From assembly GCF_947179165.1 (NCBI RefSeq), contig NC_077240.1, positions 56,740,501-56,804,500 on the forward strand: 64,000 bases of DNA, read 5' to 3'. This document shows positions 22,757 to 34,100 of this stretch, in pieces (within the stretch, counting starts at the first letter, position 1; every line of letters begins with the position of its first letter). Below the pieces are notes generated by a model, which did not search any database, was not told where the DNA came from, and worked only from the letters and a program-made list of their open reading frames with translations. Source of the DNA: Solanum dulcamara (lineage: Eukaryota; Streptophyta; Magnoliopsida; Solanales; Solanaceae). A program made the position numbers and the translations under genes.

Positions 22757-23085
22757 GAGGGTGGTGAGACTTTACGGAGTTACCATAGCTATTATCTCAG
22801 ATGAAGAATCATGAGTTACAGTTAACTACTGAAGATCAGTCCAAGAAGAGATTGGGAAGACAGATAGGTCTTCGTACACCATTGTACCCTCAGACCGAAG
22901 GACGGACTAAACTTACTAGCTAAAAGCTAGAATAGGTGTTGCAAGCCTATACGGTTGACTCCAAAGGTAGCTTGGATAATTTCCTACTACCTGTCAAGAG
23001 TATTTACTACATCAACTATCATTCTAGTCTCCAGATGGCCCCGGAAGAGACTTGGTATGGCAAAAAGAGTAGGTCGTCAATTAGT
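22757..23085 (+). pseudogene. B1 integrase core fragment
   Basis: Reads VVRLYGVTIAIISDEES, then after stops and a shift YPQTEGRTKL, and finally YINYHSSLQMAPEETWYGKK, all landmarks of the chromovirus integrase core in order. The Glu after the QTDGQ-type motif is Lys. Upstream and downstream parts are missing and the fragment ends at the junction with C LTR DNA. Confidence 0.75.
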
Positions 23086-23508
23086 TTTAAGACCATGCGA
23101 ACTATTACATGGAATCCAACATAACCCCCTATGTTGGCACGGGGAGACTACTTGCCAGGTAGAACTCTATCAACTTTAATTATTTCTTTAACTTTAACTT
23201 TAACTTTAAGAGGTAATCGTGGATCTACTAGACTAAATAGCCTATTACAGCTCCTATGTTGGCGCATAGTTAATGCAACATAAGACTTTACTTATGGACC
23301 CCTTAGGTCGAGTCCCCATCTACATGTTACATTTGGTGCTAGGTCAATCTAATGGAATAACATTTAGATACCAAAATAACATAAGAAATTATATAACTTT
23401 AGACATCAAATCATCATTTGATGAGATAGCTCATTAAAACATTTCATTATATCCAAATATGTGAGAATTGTCCTTTCACATTAACTTTTCTTTGGCTAAG
23501 AATCCCTT
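23086..23508 (-). repeat. C 5' LTR, segment 2, overlapping segment 1 by 154 bp
   Basis: The first part, 23086-23240, repeats 16490-16643. Both copies share a triple AACTTTAACTTTAACTTTAA and GATCTACTAGACTA that the left C LTR lacks, so they are sister copies. The rest continues the LTR to AATCCCTT, where B2 enters. Confidence 0.85.
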
Positions 23509-25260
23509 TGTTATACCCCGTAGTTTTGTACCTTGGAACGCTTCTTAAGCTTCTTAAGACTTGAAAGGTTCTTAAGTTTCTGAAAGGGTTCTTAATTTTA
23601 TTTGAGCTTCTTGAAGCGTCTTGATCTTCTTAAAACTTACCATGTGAGCCGGATACTCTATAAAGCTATCAAATAACTTTAAGAAACGGAAAATAAGATA
23701 CCCTATAATAGAGAAGATTGAAAATAGGGTCATAAGAATCTGAAAGAAGTTGGAGACCAAGTAATGAGTCATAGGACTCGACTTACTTACTTAAGATAAC
23801 AACTTGGAAATCTTACATACTTAAGCTACTTAAGTACACATCAAGCTTACGTAGCAAGGATTACAAAAGTTCGTAAAGTAAGACGAGATTACAAACCCAC
23901 GAGAAAGAAAACAAGGTGACACATGGTAGCATGGAAGAGTGACATAGGGCAACAGTTGGAGGTGCCATATGGCAGCAGCTGGAGCAAGGGGTGAGCCCCC
24001 ACATGCCATATGGCATCTCATGGTTGGAGGAGGTGGTGTGTTGGCCCAATGAGGGCTTAACACATGTCACTACTTAGGGGTTGACACATGTCACCCATAA
24101 AGTAGCCTATATATACATGTTTTATGAATTTTAGCGTCATTCTTATGTGAAGCTACCTTCTTTCTCTTGGCATGTTTTTGGCATAAGTAGGTAAAGCTAC
24201 TCTTCTTCTCTCTTGATATGTCTTTGACATCAGTTATGATGTTATGATGAAATGTTTATGGTACCGAGTCCCATAAAGGGCCGGGTATGACCGAGTCCCA
24301 TAAAGGGCTGGGTACGACTGAGTCTCATTAAAGGGCCGAGTACGATATAAGATGATATAAGTATTCACCGAGTCCCATAAAGGGCCAGGTATGACCGAGT
24401 TCCATAAAGGGCCGGGTATGACCGAGTCCCATAAAGAGCCAAGTATGATCGAGTCCCATAAAGGGCCAGGTATGATATATGTATATGATGGTAAGATGGC
24501 ATGATTATTGACCGGGTCTCATAAAGGTCCGGGTATGGTATATATACGCATATGTTGACCTAATAATACATTTGTAACATCAAGTCCCACAATGGGCCGA
24601 GTACGGAATATGACACTGAGATATATAACGTCGTTTTACAAGATGCAGGTACAGTGATTTATTAATTGTTACACTTGTTCCCTGCATCCCTATGTAAACT
24701 GTGCGCTCCTTGTGGTATTTTATGCTTTACATACTCGATACATATATCTTAATGACCCCCTCTTTTCGGGGGGGCTGGTTTTATGCCTGCAGGTACAGAT
24801 ACATACTTTGGAGATTCGCCAGCGTAGAAGTCCCACTCAGCAGTTCAGAGGCACTCCTATTTGCTGGAGCCTAGATTTTAGTACTAACCTTTTAATGTAT
24901 ATATTTATTTATTCACGGGTACGGCGGGGGCCTGTCCCCCCTTATATTACTGTTCTTACTCTTAGAGGTCTGTGGACATATATATGGGTTGTATATGTAT
25001 GTGTGTACAGTTGTGCCTATATGTCTTATGTTTTGGGTCATTCTCTTTATCGTGACAGCCTTGTCGGCTTGCGCGTGCATTCATTATGGAATGACCCTAC
25101 ATATTATGATAGCCTCGTCGGCTTATACATTATGTTGCCTTATACTATCTGTTGGTACGTTATAACTCAAACAAATGGCAGGTTTACTTATAGTTAGTAG
25201 GGGTACACGTGAGTGTCCAGTTCGGGCACCTATCACGGCCTGCGGGGTTGGATCATGAAA
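23509..25260 (+). repeat. B2 5' LTR (internally deleted)
   Basis: Starts TGTTATACCCCG. Compared with the 3' LTR (47247-49831) it lacks the segment corresponding to about 47860-48737, with the joint near 24147 at a short TATG/TTATG identity. The deletion removes the region just after the TATA box, including the splice-donor-like sites. The 161-residue frame at 24712-25197 lies wholly in LTR and has no domain. Confidence 0.85.
24246..24545 (+). repeat. 27-bp GAGTCCCATAAAGGG tandem array (B2 5' LTR)
   Basis: At least seven units of about 27 bp with core GAGTCCCATAAAGGGCC, plus one longer unit carrying a GATATAAGATGATATAAG spacer, followed by TATATGATGG-spaced copies. The matching array in the 3' LTR is 48855-49060. 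Confidence 0.85.
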
Positions 25261-25264
25261 AAAG

Positions 25265-25276
25265 TGGTAACAGAGC
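25265..25276 (+). other. B2 primer-binding site
   Basis: TGGTAACAGAGC, one base from the canonical initiator-Met site, four bases after the LTR. Confidence 0.85.
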
Positions 25277-25410
25277 GGTTTGGTCCTTAGAATGTCTACA
25301 GACCATGTCTAGAAGAGTCCTATTTATCGATGTGTTGTGCAGCATATATATAAATAGGAGGCTACAGGACATTTAGAATGTTACCTTTATTTCTTTTCTT
25401 AGATCGTGCG
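25277..25410 (+). other. B2 leader
   Basis: Untranslated leader matching B1 20261-20395 (shared words ATAAATAGGAGGCTACAGG and GACATTTAG). Interrupted by solo LTR B3 after GTGCG. Confidence 0.8.
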
Positions 25411-28400
25411 TGTCACGACCCAAACCCGTAGGCCGCGACTGGGGTCCGACCTGGACCCCCGTATACCTACCTATCTGTTATAGTCATACTGAACTATGAA
25501 CAAGGGGATACTACTCGCAAAAACCCCAATGAGTTAAAACTTTTTCATGTTCCTATAGCCTCTTCCATTCATGTCATATCATGAAAGGGCACGCGCCGAT
25601 GAGGCTGCCATAATATAAAAACATTTACAACATGACATATAGGCACAGTCAAAACAAACTTATAAACAACCCACATCCATATGTCTACAGACCTCTAGGA
25701 AAAGTAACAGTAACATATGGCGGGACAAGGCCCCCACCGTACCCCTGATGGTACAACTATATATACATTTAGTGACCAGTATCAAAAATTAGGCTCCAGA
25801 ATAGTGAAGCTCTTCCGACATAGCTGAGAGGAACTCCTATGCTGATGGATCTCCAGAATAAACATCTGTACCTGCGGGCATGAAACGCAGCCCCCCGAGA
25901 AAAGGGGGTCAGTACGATATATGTACTGAGTATGTAAAGCATAACACATCGTAACTAAGATCATAACTGAAATAGGGATGCAGGGGACAAATATAACAAT
26001 TAACAAATTACTGTACCTGCACCTTAGGACACGTAATCCTATACATCATCATATACTGTGCCCGGCCCTCTAGTGAACTCGGTGTCATAATCATTACTTC
26101 ATATTCACATATCATCGTATCATAATGCATTTCATTTCACTATATCATCATATACAATATCATATCATCGTATACGGTATCATATCATCGTATACGGTAT
26201 CATATCCTCGTACACGGTATAATCTTATCATGTATGTTATCATATTATACCCGGTTCACTACGGGGCTCGGGGTCACAATGTATCACTCTAATCCCATAT
26301 GCATGCCTACATAAAGTATCCGGCCCTTTAGTGAGGGACTCAGTGAATGGAGTGGTGTACATCTATAGCGTACCATCATAATATACATACCGTACCCGAC
26401 CCTCTAAGGAGGGACTCAGTGTTCCTTCCTTATTTCGCTACATATACTATCATATTACAGCCGGCCCGGGACTCGGTGAATAATCGTATCGTCATAACAT
26501 ATAACATATATCACACCTCACGTATGGCATCATCTCCTCGTGCGTGGAACTATACACATCCGGCCTGGGACGCGGTGAAAGAAGTAGTAAAACTATGCAT
26601 GATAACGTTCCCGGCCCATCGTGGGACTCGAGGAAGGATGGGTTACAGTATACATGAGCAGAGTAGTGAGAAACCATATGCAACTAAGTCATTATCTGAG
26701 ACTCGATGAAACTGTCAAGTGAACCGTCACCTGAAGATTAGGAAGGTACTTATCCGAAGTATCCCTTTAGATATCATTAGGGCTTACATCAGTTGGGCCT
26801 TCAGGGATCACAAACATGCATCATAATAATGCCACACAGTTTATGCAATCAGAAATATAGTCTATGCAATCAGAAACACAATTTATCTAATCAAAGACTC
26901 AATTCATGCAATTAACGACATTTATCATTTCAGAGCCTCTAAAAAGAGGAGCTAGTACCTCTACTTACTATTCATTATATAGCAGGCTCGAGAATAGTAG
27001 TTTGACTACTTTCAGACTCTTGATGTTCAGGAGTGACTACAAGTCACGAGTTACAATCAGAGCTCATAAATGGAATTACCTCTAAACCTATATCATATAC
27101 CATTTAACTTAAAATTAAGTCATTCCAAAGGAAAGAAGAAATAGGCTTTACGTATACTAATTTTCATCACATAGAAGACTAAAAGGCAATGACTCAGCTA
27201 TTGCAGAAGTTCTAATATCAAGAAGTAAACAAGAGTCTCGACTCATACTCAGGGCTTTACGAATGGATTGAATCCCAAATATCATATACATATCATTCAT
27301 AACTTATATCTAAGACATGCCAAAAGGAAAGAAGAATACCTCGACATACTTATACCAAAACATGCCAAAAGAACGCTTCACATACCTCGTATGGACTTCT
27401 CTTAATCACGTCCACGTCGTTGTCCTCGAAACCTATTTAACATGGAAGTAATGCAAGTATTAACAACCTTAGACTTTTCAGCAACTTTGACTACCCATGA
27501 GTATTCATAACATTCATCCCTTCGCTCGCCTTCTCGCCTAGTTCCTTAACTAGTTAAGGCGTTAACGAAAATCGGGCAGCACCTCCCCTATAATGTGCCC
27601 TATCCGAATTCCCAACCATGTCCTTAGCACCTGTAGACAACCAAAAATGGAACCAGAATCCCATACATATACATATTACGACAAAATTACTCAATATGAA
27701 CCCCCAACAATTCACTAGAAACTAAGATACCAAAACTAGAGTTTTTTAATTTTTCTTTCGCGAATTCTTTAATTGCAAAAGAGGAGGGTCATGTAGCTAC
27801 CACCAGCATCTCCCCCAGATCATTTAGAGAACTTTTAGACCCTGCAACACGCCACAACATAACCAGCAGCAGCCCCTACGCGTACAACACGTTATTTCGA
27901 CAATAACTTAACTATAGCGATTCCAAATTCGTTTATTTCGAACGCCGAACTTTTCAAACCTTTTCCCCAACTTCCAGCAGATCCTAAGGTGTGTAATACA
28001 CCATAATTTAACATCATAAACTTCAAATTAGAGGGGAAGAACTTACCTTTCCCGAAATTGGCTAGAACTCGCCGACATCGCGCCTCAGAATTGTTTTCAC
28101 GTGCTGAATCATTGTGGCAGCTTGCTGTCCGTTTTCTGCTGCACCAAACTCTAATTTTATACTACTAATACTTCCATATCATCGTGGTATACGCTATATA
28201 ATTAATTTACGGAACGAAATCGGGACTTACCTTATTTTTCTCCCAAAGCCGTCACCCTTTTCTCTCTTAGCTTAGGGTTTGTTTTCTCTTGTTTCTGCTG
28301 ATTGTTTTGGATCAGAACTGAAGAAATTAGTCATATATACATATATTTAGGTGGCCCTAGGTGGTGACACGTGTCATCCCCTTAGGATGACACGTTTCAA

Positions 28401-28895
28401 GCCATGATTGGCCATCGTGTCATGCTGCCAATTAGGGGCTGCCACGTGGCAGCGGGGTCAACCTCCCCCAGGTAGCTGCATCACCTACTTGACCCTAAGT
28501 AGGTGCATCACCTGCTTGCTTGAGGTGATGCCACGTGTCGCTCTACCATTGGCTGCCACACATCGTCTTTTTCCCTTCCTCGCGGGTTCGTAATATCGTC
28601 TCAATTTAAGAGCCTATGTAATCCGCACTACGTAAGCTTGGTATATAATCAAGTAACTCATGTATGTAAGACTTCTAACTTAGTAGTTTACATAGATAAG
28701 TCGAGTCCTACGACCCGTTACTTGGCCTCCAACTCCTTCTGACTTCTCTTGACCCTATTTCCAACCTTCCCTACCATGGGGTGTCACATTCTCCCTTCTT
28801 ATTGTTGTTCAATAGGGTCGTAACTTAAGTAGCTCACATACTAGCTTCTAAGTAACTTAAGGAACCTTCTGAGTTCAAAGATGTGGGGTGTAACA
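25411..28895 (-). mobile_element. B3 solo LTR with perfect TSD
   Basis: Begins TGTCACGACCC and ends GGGGTGTAACA; flanked by GTGCG at 25406-25410 and 28896-28900. No interior, so the two LTRs of a former element recombined. Sense-strand features in reverse order include the CCCCCCGAG/AAAGGGGG hairpin (25891-25909), GAGTCCC-type arrays (26040-26640), donor-like sites near 28040 and 28225, and G-boxes at 28360-28540. The open frame at 26347-26709 is array sequence without a domain. Confidence 0.95.
28482..28505. repeat. inverted repeat CACCTACTT/AAGTAGGTG
   Basis: A 9-bp stem with a 6-base loop, followed by another GCATCACCTGCTTG half. Similar pairs occur in B6 near 37806-37865, B7 near 45310-45360 and B8 near 63565-63615, always in U3 beside the G-boxes. 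Confidence 0.7.
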
Positions 28896-29181
28896 GTGCG
28901 AGAGAGCTGTTTATCAAGATAATCCCTCCTTAGCAGACTACAATGTGTGCGGCCATATTTGTAAAGGAAGTTAGTTTTTGACCTCCTTTCTTGCAGGTGG
29001 GTACAGGCTGCAGTGGAATATGAAGAGACCAGCTCTAGATAGTAGAGGGGGGCAGAGAAGGCCCCCAGGGTACACATGGGAGCTCAGACTCCAGGACAAA
29101 GCAGGCGGAGCCCCAGTTATTCGATTGAGACTGATCCCTCCGAAGACCCTGATTATGTTATGGAGATCGATCCCTCAGAGG
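28896..29181 (+). other. B2 interior, possible gag-region remnant
   Basis: A short frame from 29076 reads MGAQTPGQSRRSPSYSIE, then an acidic Asp-Pro-Ser-Glu repeat, before entering LTR B5. No gag landmark is present. The acidic repeat might be the tail of an unrecognised protein or chance. The upstream part, 28896-28975, has no motif. Confidence 0.35.
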
Positions 29182-29825
29182 TGTCACAACCCAACTTCGT
29201 AGGCCATGACTGGGATCCGACATGGACCCCCGTATATAAAATTATCAACTATAAGAACTAAACATAAGAATCCAGAGGGTGATAGAAAATTCATCTACAT
29301 ATAGCCTCTTTCATTTGCATAATATCATGCAAGGGAATGCAATACGACAAGGCTTCCATTGGGAAGGGGACATTCCAAAACATAAGTCGCACTAGTATAG
29401 CTGAACCATATATGACTAGATCACATTTACACACACCCACACACATATTTACAGACCTCTAAGAATATCAATAGTAATATATGATGGGACAGGGCCCCAT
29501 CGTACCTTTGGAAAAATACATATATCACTATATCTTTACCCAAAAGGCTAGGCTCTGGGACAATGGAGCACTTCCAAAATAGCTGAGCGAAAAGCTTAAG
29601 TTGGCGGATCTCCGAAATAGGTACCTGGACCTGCGGGCATGAAATACAGCCCCCTTTCCCGAGGAAAGGGAGGTCAGTACGATATATGTACTAAGTATAT
29701 AAAGCATAACATTTCATTAACAAAGTCACATCTGAAGTAGAGATCCAGGAAACAAATATGATACTCAATAAGACACTGTACCTCTGTCATACGAGACAAA
29801 TCGTGCACATCGTTATCATATATCG

Positions 29826-30095
29826 CACCCAGCCCAAATTTGGGGCTCGAGGCCATAATCATATATCATACCTCAACACCACATCATCATATTATATCAT
29901 TGCATACATATACTGTACCCAGCGCTTTATGGGACTCAGTGTCATCACATTATCATATACCGTACTCGGCCTTTTATGGGACTTGGTGTCATCATATTAT
30001 CATATACCGTACCTATCCCTTCATGGGACTCGGTGTCATTATATCATCATATACCATACCCGTCTCTTTATGGGACTCGGTGTCATAATCATCAT
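29826..30095 (-). repeat. TATGGGACTCGGTGTCAT tandem array
   Basis: Reverse complement of the GAGTCCCATAAAGGG repeat. Period is about 55-60 bp here because each core carries a CATCATATTATCATATACC spacer. The repeat creates open frames that read HIIIYHTRPFMGLGV over and over; these are not genes. Confidence 0.85.
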
Positions 30096-30883
30096 ATTAT
30101 CATTTGAGACTCCATAAAATGATCATACTGGACTATCCTTTGAGGTTCAGAATGGTACTTCTCCTAAGTTCCCTCTAAGTGTCATTAGGGGTCGTATCAA
30201 CTAGAGTCTCAGGAATCATAGGTATTTATTAAGTAATGCCAAATGGCTTATGAAATCAGAGACATTGGTCTTCATAGAGTCCTTAGGAATAGGAGATTAT
30301 CAAAGTAAGGACATGAGTCACTATAGCGTCTGTGAGCATATGGACTTTGACACGCCAATTCCTATTTTACGTACAAAAGGCTCGAGGGTAGTAGCTAAAC
30401 TACCATAAGAGCATTAACATCAGAAAATGAGTAAGAGACAAGAATCCTATTCGGAACTTAAGAATGAGATTACCCCAGCTTATATACATATCACTTACTT
30501 TTAGGATATGCCAAACGAGAAGAGAGGATAGTTTACGTACTTACTACTTTCCATCACATAGAAGCCTTGAAAGACAATAACTCAACTAGTGTGGGAGTTC
30601 TTCCATCGAAAAGTGAATAAGACTTATGGACCATACTTGGAGTTTTAAGAATAGAATTACTCCTAAATTTCATACACATCTCATACTTGTGCTAAGACAT
30701 ACCAAGAAAAAGTGTTAACTTCACATACTTACTACCCTCTATCATATAGATGGCTTGAGAGCCGTAGCTCCATTGTTATGGAAATTCTAACATTAGGAAG
30801 TTGGTAAGACTCATAAATCTTGCTCGGAGCTTTATGGATGGGATACTCCCCAAAGCTTGCATCATATGGTACTTATATAACGA

Positions 30884-31075
30884 CATACCAAAAGAAGAGA
30901 AAGGATAAGCCTAACATACTTATGCCAATGACATGCCAAGAGAAGAGAAAGGATAAAATTTACATACTTATGCCAATTACATGCCAAGAGAAGAGAAAGG
31001 ATAAGATTTATATACTTATGACAACGACATGCCAAGAGAAGAGAAAGGATAAGCTATACATACTTATGCCAAAAA
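30884..31075 (-). repeat. four 48-bp tandem units in B5 3' LTR
   Basis: Units start at 30884, 30932, 30980 and 31028, each with ATGCCAAGAGAAGAGAAAGG followed by ACATACTTATG. A partial fifth unit begins at 31076. The matching array in the B5 5' LTR is 40673-40863. Confidence 0.9.
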
Positions 31076-32278
31076 TATGCCAAGAGAAAGAAGGTAGCTT
31101 CACATACTTACTACCCTCCATCATATAAAAGGCTTGAGAGCCGTAGCTCCATTGTTATGGAAGTTCTAACATTAGGAAGTTGGTAAGACTGATAAATCTT
31201 TCTCGGAGATTTATGGATGGGATACTCCCAAAAGCTTGCATCATGTGGTACTTATATAACGACATGCCAAAATAAGAGAAAGGATAAGCTTTACATACTT
31301 ATGCAAACAACATGCCAAGAGAAGGAAGGTAGCTTCACATACCTCTTACGGATTACTCTTAACATGTTCGCTTCGTCATCTCGTGAACCTATTTAACATG
31401 AAAGTAATACTAAGGTTAATGACCTTTCATTTTCCAATTTCCAACTCTACACCCAAGTATTCTTAGGAACCATTCCCTTATCCCTTTCTCTCGACTAGCT
31501 TATTACTAGTTCCGAAGTTACTAAATATCGGACAACATCTCCCCTATAACTTGCCTTATCCAACAGCTAATCTTAGCATCCATATTACCAACAACAACCA
31601 ACAGCTATATATACAATCAAATCACTTCAACGTTACTCAATACAACTCCAAACAACTAGCTCCAAACTACGATACCAAAATAGAAATTTTAGCCTTTATT
31701 TCGTAAAACCTTTAACCATACGAAATCGAGGGTCGTGTGGATTAAAACAGAATTACCCACACCCCTTTTAGAACAATTTGCAGCCCTGAAACACCCCATC
31801 CAACCAGCTGCAATTGCAGCACCACAATCACAACACACTACTCGACTTCGATTTGACTATAACACCTTCAATTTAGTTTGTTTCTAACGTCAAGAATCCT
31901 TATACAATTTTTCCACTTCCAACCTAATTTAAGACATGTAATATACTGAATAACAACATCGTAAGCTCCAATTTGAGAGATAAAACCTTACCTTGCCCAA
32001 AACTCGCAAAAACTCACCTCGGATGTTCTTTTAGCGCGGCTAAAACTTCGTGGCTGTTTGCTAACGTTTTGGTGCTTCTACAAACCATAAATCTTTATTA
32101 CTAACACCTTCCTAACATCATGGTATACCCTATATAATTAATTCATGTAACGAAATTGGAGACTTACCTTTTCTTTCTCCTTGGCCGAACCTACTCTCTC
32201 TCTAGTTCTAGCGTTTCTTGTCTTCAAGGTTCTTGAAGTTTCTTGATAGAAATGAATTTTAGGAGATAAGAATGACTT

Positions 32279-32284
<6 letters not shown>

Positions 32285-32313
<29 letters not shown>
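32285..32313. repeat. (AT)n tract at LTR TATA position
   Basis: About 14 TA dinucleotides just upstream (in the sense direction) of the leader, the same site as the expansion at 17331-17362 in B1. Confidence 0.8.
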
Positions 32314-32316
<3 letters not shown>

Positions 32317-32879
32317 CTACTTAAGGGGGTGACAAGTGTCAATCCTTAAGTGGTGACATATGTCAAGCCCTAAGTGGTGGTACATGTCAAGCCCTCATTG
32401 GGCCAATACACCCCTTTCCTCCAATCACGGGCTGCCACATGGCACCACGTGGCACAACCAGATAATGCCATGCGTCACTCTCTCATGTTGCCACATGTCA
32501 CCTTTTTTTTCCTCCTCGTGGATTCGTAATCTCGTCTTACTTTACGAACCTATGTAATCCTTGTTACGTAAGCTTGGTATGCACTCAAGTAGATTAAGTA
32601 TGTAAGATTTCCAAGTTCGTAGCTTACGTAAGTAAGTCGAGTCCTACGACTTATTATTTGGTCTCTAACTTCTTCCAGATTCTTATAATCCTATTTCCAA
32701 TCTTCTCTACTACGGGGTATCGTATTCTCTTTTCCTTAGAGTGATTTGATGGCGTTATAGATCATTCGAATCATATGGTATCTTTTAAGAACCTTAAAAT
32801 GCTTAAGAATCTTTCCAAAAACTCAAAAACCTCTCAAGGTACTAAAGTCTTTCAAGGTACAAAAGTACGGGGTATAACA

Positions 32880-33265
32880 TCCTTCCCCTCTTTAGAACAT
32901 TCGTCCTCGAATATGAACCAAAACCTTCCACAAGATCTTATACAGACCATATGGAGAGTTTCTTTGTTCCATTGCAATAACATATACTTTCATCGAGCAA
33001 TCCATATCAGAGTTCCAAAGGTTGGGATTACTTGTAGACGTAAGGAATAGGTGCGGACATTTATATTTCACCCTCTCTTTTAGCTTCCCAAGTTGTCACT
33101 TTGCGCTTCTTATTTTTCCACAACACCTTTGACGGAAGCTACGTCCTTAGTTCACGATCTTCTAATCTGCCGATCTAGGATGGCGATAGGTTGCTTCATC
33201 ATTAGTTCAGATTCTTCCATGGTCCTTTTCCTCAGATTTAGTTCTAATTTTTCTGTCACACGTTA
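32880..33265 (-). pseudogene. B5 polypurine tract and chromodomain fragment
   Basis: 32880-32895 is the polypurine tract (GGGGAAGGA-like on the minus strand). Upstream on the minus strand is LMMKQPIAILDRQIRR, a stop, TKDVASVK and, after a one-base shift, LWKNKKRKVTTWEAK, a chromodomain of the same type as in B4. A Pro-Tyr-Leu-Phe-like tail is blurred. Preceding it is the GTGCCTTCGCACATTATT text shared with B2 and B1. Confidence 0.75.
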
Positions 33266-33944
33266 CATTTCCATCCTTGTAATAATGTGCGAAGGCACTC
33301 AACTTAGCCCAAGAATTACCTCAATGTCGTTTGGCTAGTCGTCATGCTTCACATTGCCCTTTTTGCTCCTTTCTTATAATCGATATTAGGGTGGATCTTT
33401 GGTTCCACCACGGCTAGGTCCTATTTTTCCCTTAGTACTCACCCTATCTCAGTAGTTTGGTCTAACCCATTTTGATATCTCTCTGGAACATATCCAAAAC
33501 ATTCTAGTTTCTTTTATCGCGTACTTCTCATTTGACCCTATACTTAACATATACATATTCATAGGTTGCATAACCATTCTAATACAACTTGTATAAGGTA
33601 GACATAATCTTTTCGTCTCCTGGTTCATTCCATTTTACATATTCCATCACTTGTCCTAAGGCATTCATATCCCTCTCAATTCTTCATACCATCTCAGTAT
33701 CGATTCTCTAATTACCATTACTATGAATACGACCTTTTCAAGGTATATTACAACCCTATATTTCATTCTGTTTTTAATTTTTAGGAAAAATTCGGCAAAG
33801 TTTCCTCTATATTCCTTCCTATCTCAAAACCCGAATGCAGGAAATACTAACAATGCCTCGTAGGGCCAACACATATATACATATAATAGTCTATCACAGC
33901 CATACAGGGTGCCAAATATCAATAACAAAAGGATATATATATAT
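33266..33944 (-). other. B5 spacer
   Basis: No domain in any frame. The part at about 33590-33944 is the reverse complement of B1 20640-20900 (shared text includes GGAATATAGAGGAAACT and GAGGCATTGTTAGTATTTCC). It replaces most of pol, joining protease to the chromodomain region. Confidence 0.65.
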
Positions 33945-34100
33945 ATATAATAGGGTGGGGCCTGGATCTATCAATGCATACACATCTTGGGAGAAGATTA
34001 ATAATATATCCGTAACCATGCTTGATAGTACCTTCTGGTCCTGTCTACCAATCAAAGCATATATGTGATTCGAAAGACCGCTAAAAATGGAAGCTCTACC
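33945..34100 (-). pseudogene. B5 protease start with IDPG active-site motif
   Basis: Reads NHIYALIGRQD, then VVTDIL-like MVTDILLIFSQDVYAL and IDPGPTLLY. The IDPG motif is the active-site triplet of this protease class. It breaks off immediately into the spacer, so only the N-terminal third is present. Confidence 0.75.

Larger units (their letters stand above)
16644..23085 (+). mobile_element. Element B1 (family B), 3'-truncated
   Basis: A complete 3.6-kb 5' LTR, an iMet primer site, a spacer interior, a 5S rRNA-like segment and an integrase fragment, after which the element stops abruptly at C-LTR sequence near 23085. There is no 3' LTR. Gag is not seen after the leader; the spacer begins by about 20400. 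The sequence downstream repeats 154 bp of C LTR already present left of the insertion. Confidence 0.8.
29182..32879 (-). repeat. B5 3' LTR (left), about 3.7 kb
   Basis: Begins TGTCACAACCC and ends GGGGTATAACA, with a polypurine tract directly inside. Contains a GAGTCCC-type array (29826-30095), a 48-bp tandem array (30884-31075), a ~380-bp segmental duplication (30725 and 31107 starts), conserved donor-like sites, an (AT)n tract at 32285-32313 and G-box-like motifs at 32330-32500. Confidence 0.9.

Noticed and set aside
24246..24545. CRISPR-like repeat spacing
   Set aside because: Units are contiguous, degenerate and inside a plant LTR; no unique spacers and no cas genes.
24712..25197. 161-residue + strand frame
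   Set aside because: Lies entirely in the R/U5 end of the B2 5' LTR and is broken in every other B LTR; no domain.
29758..30117. 119-residue + strand frame with repeated HIIIYHTRPFMG-like text (also 39641-39999 and 19203-19472)
   Set aside because: It is the translation of the GAGTCCC tandem array in LTRs; it is readable in several frames and has no counterpart as a protein family I know.
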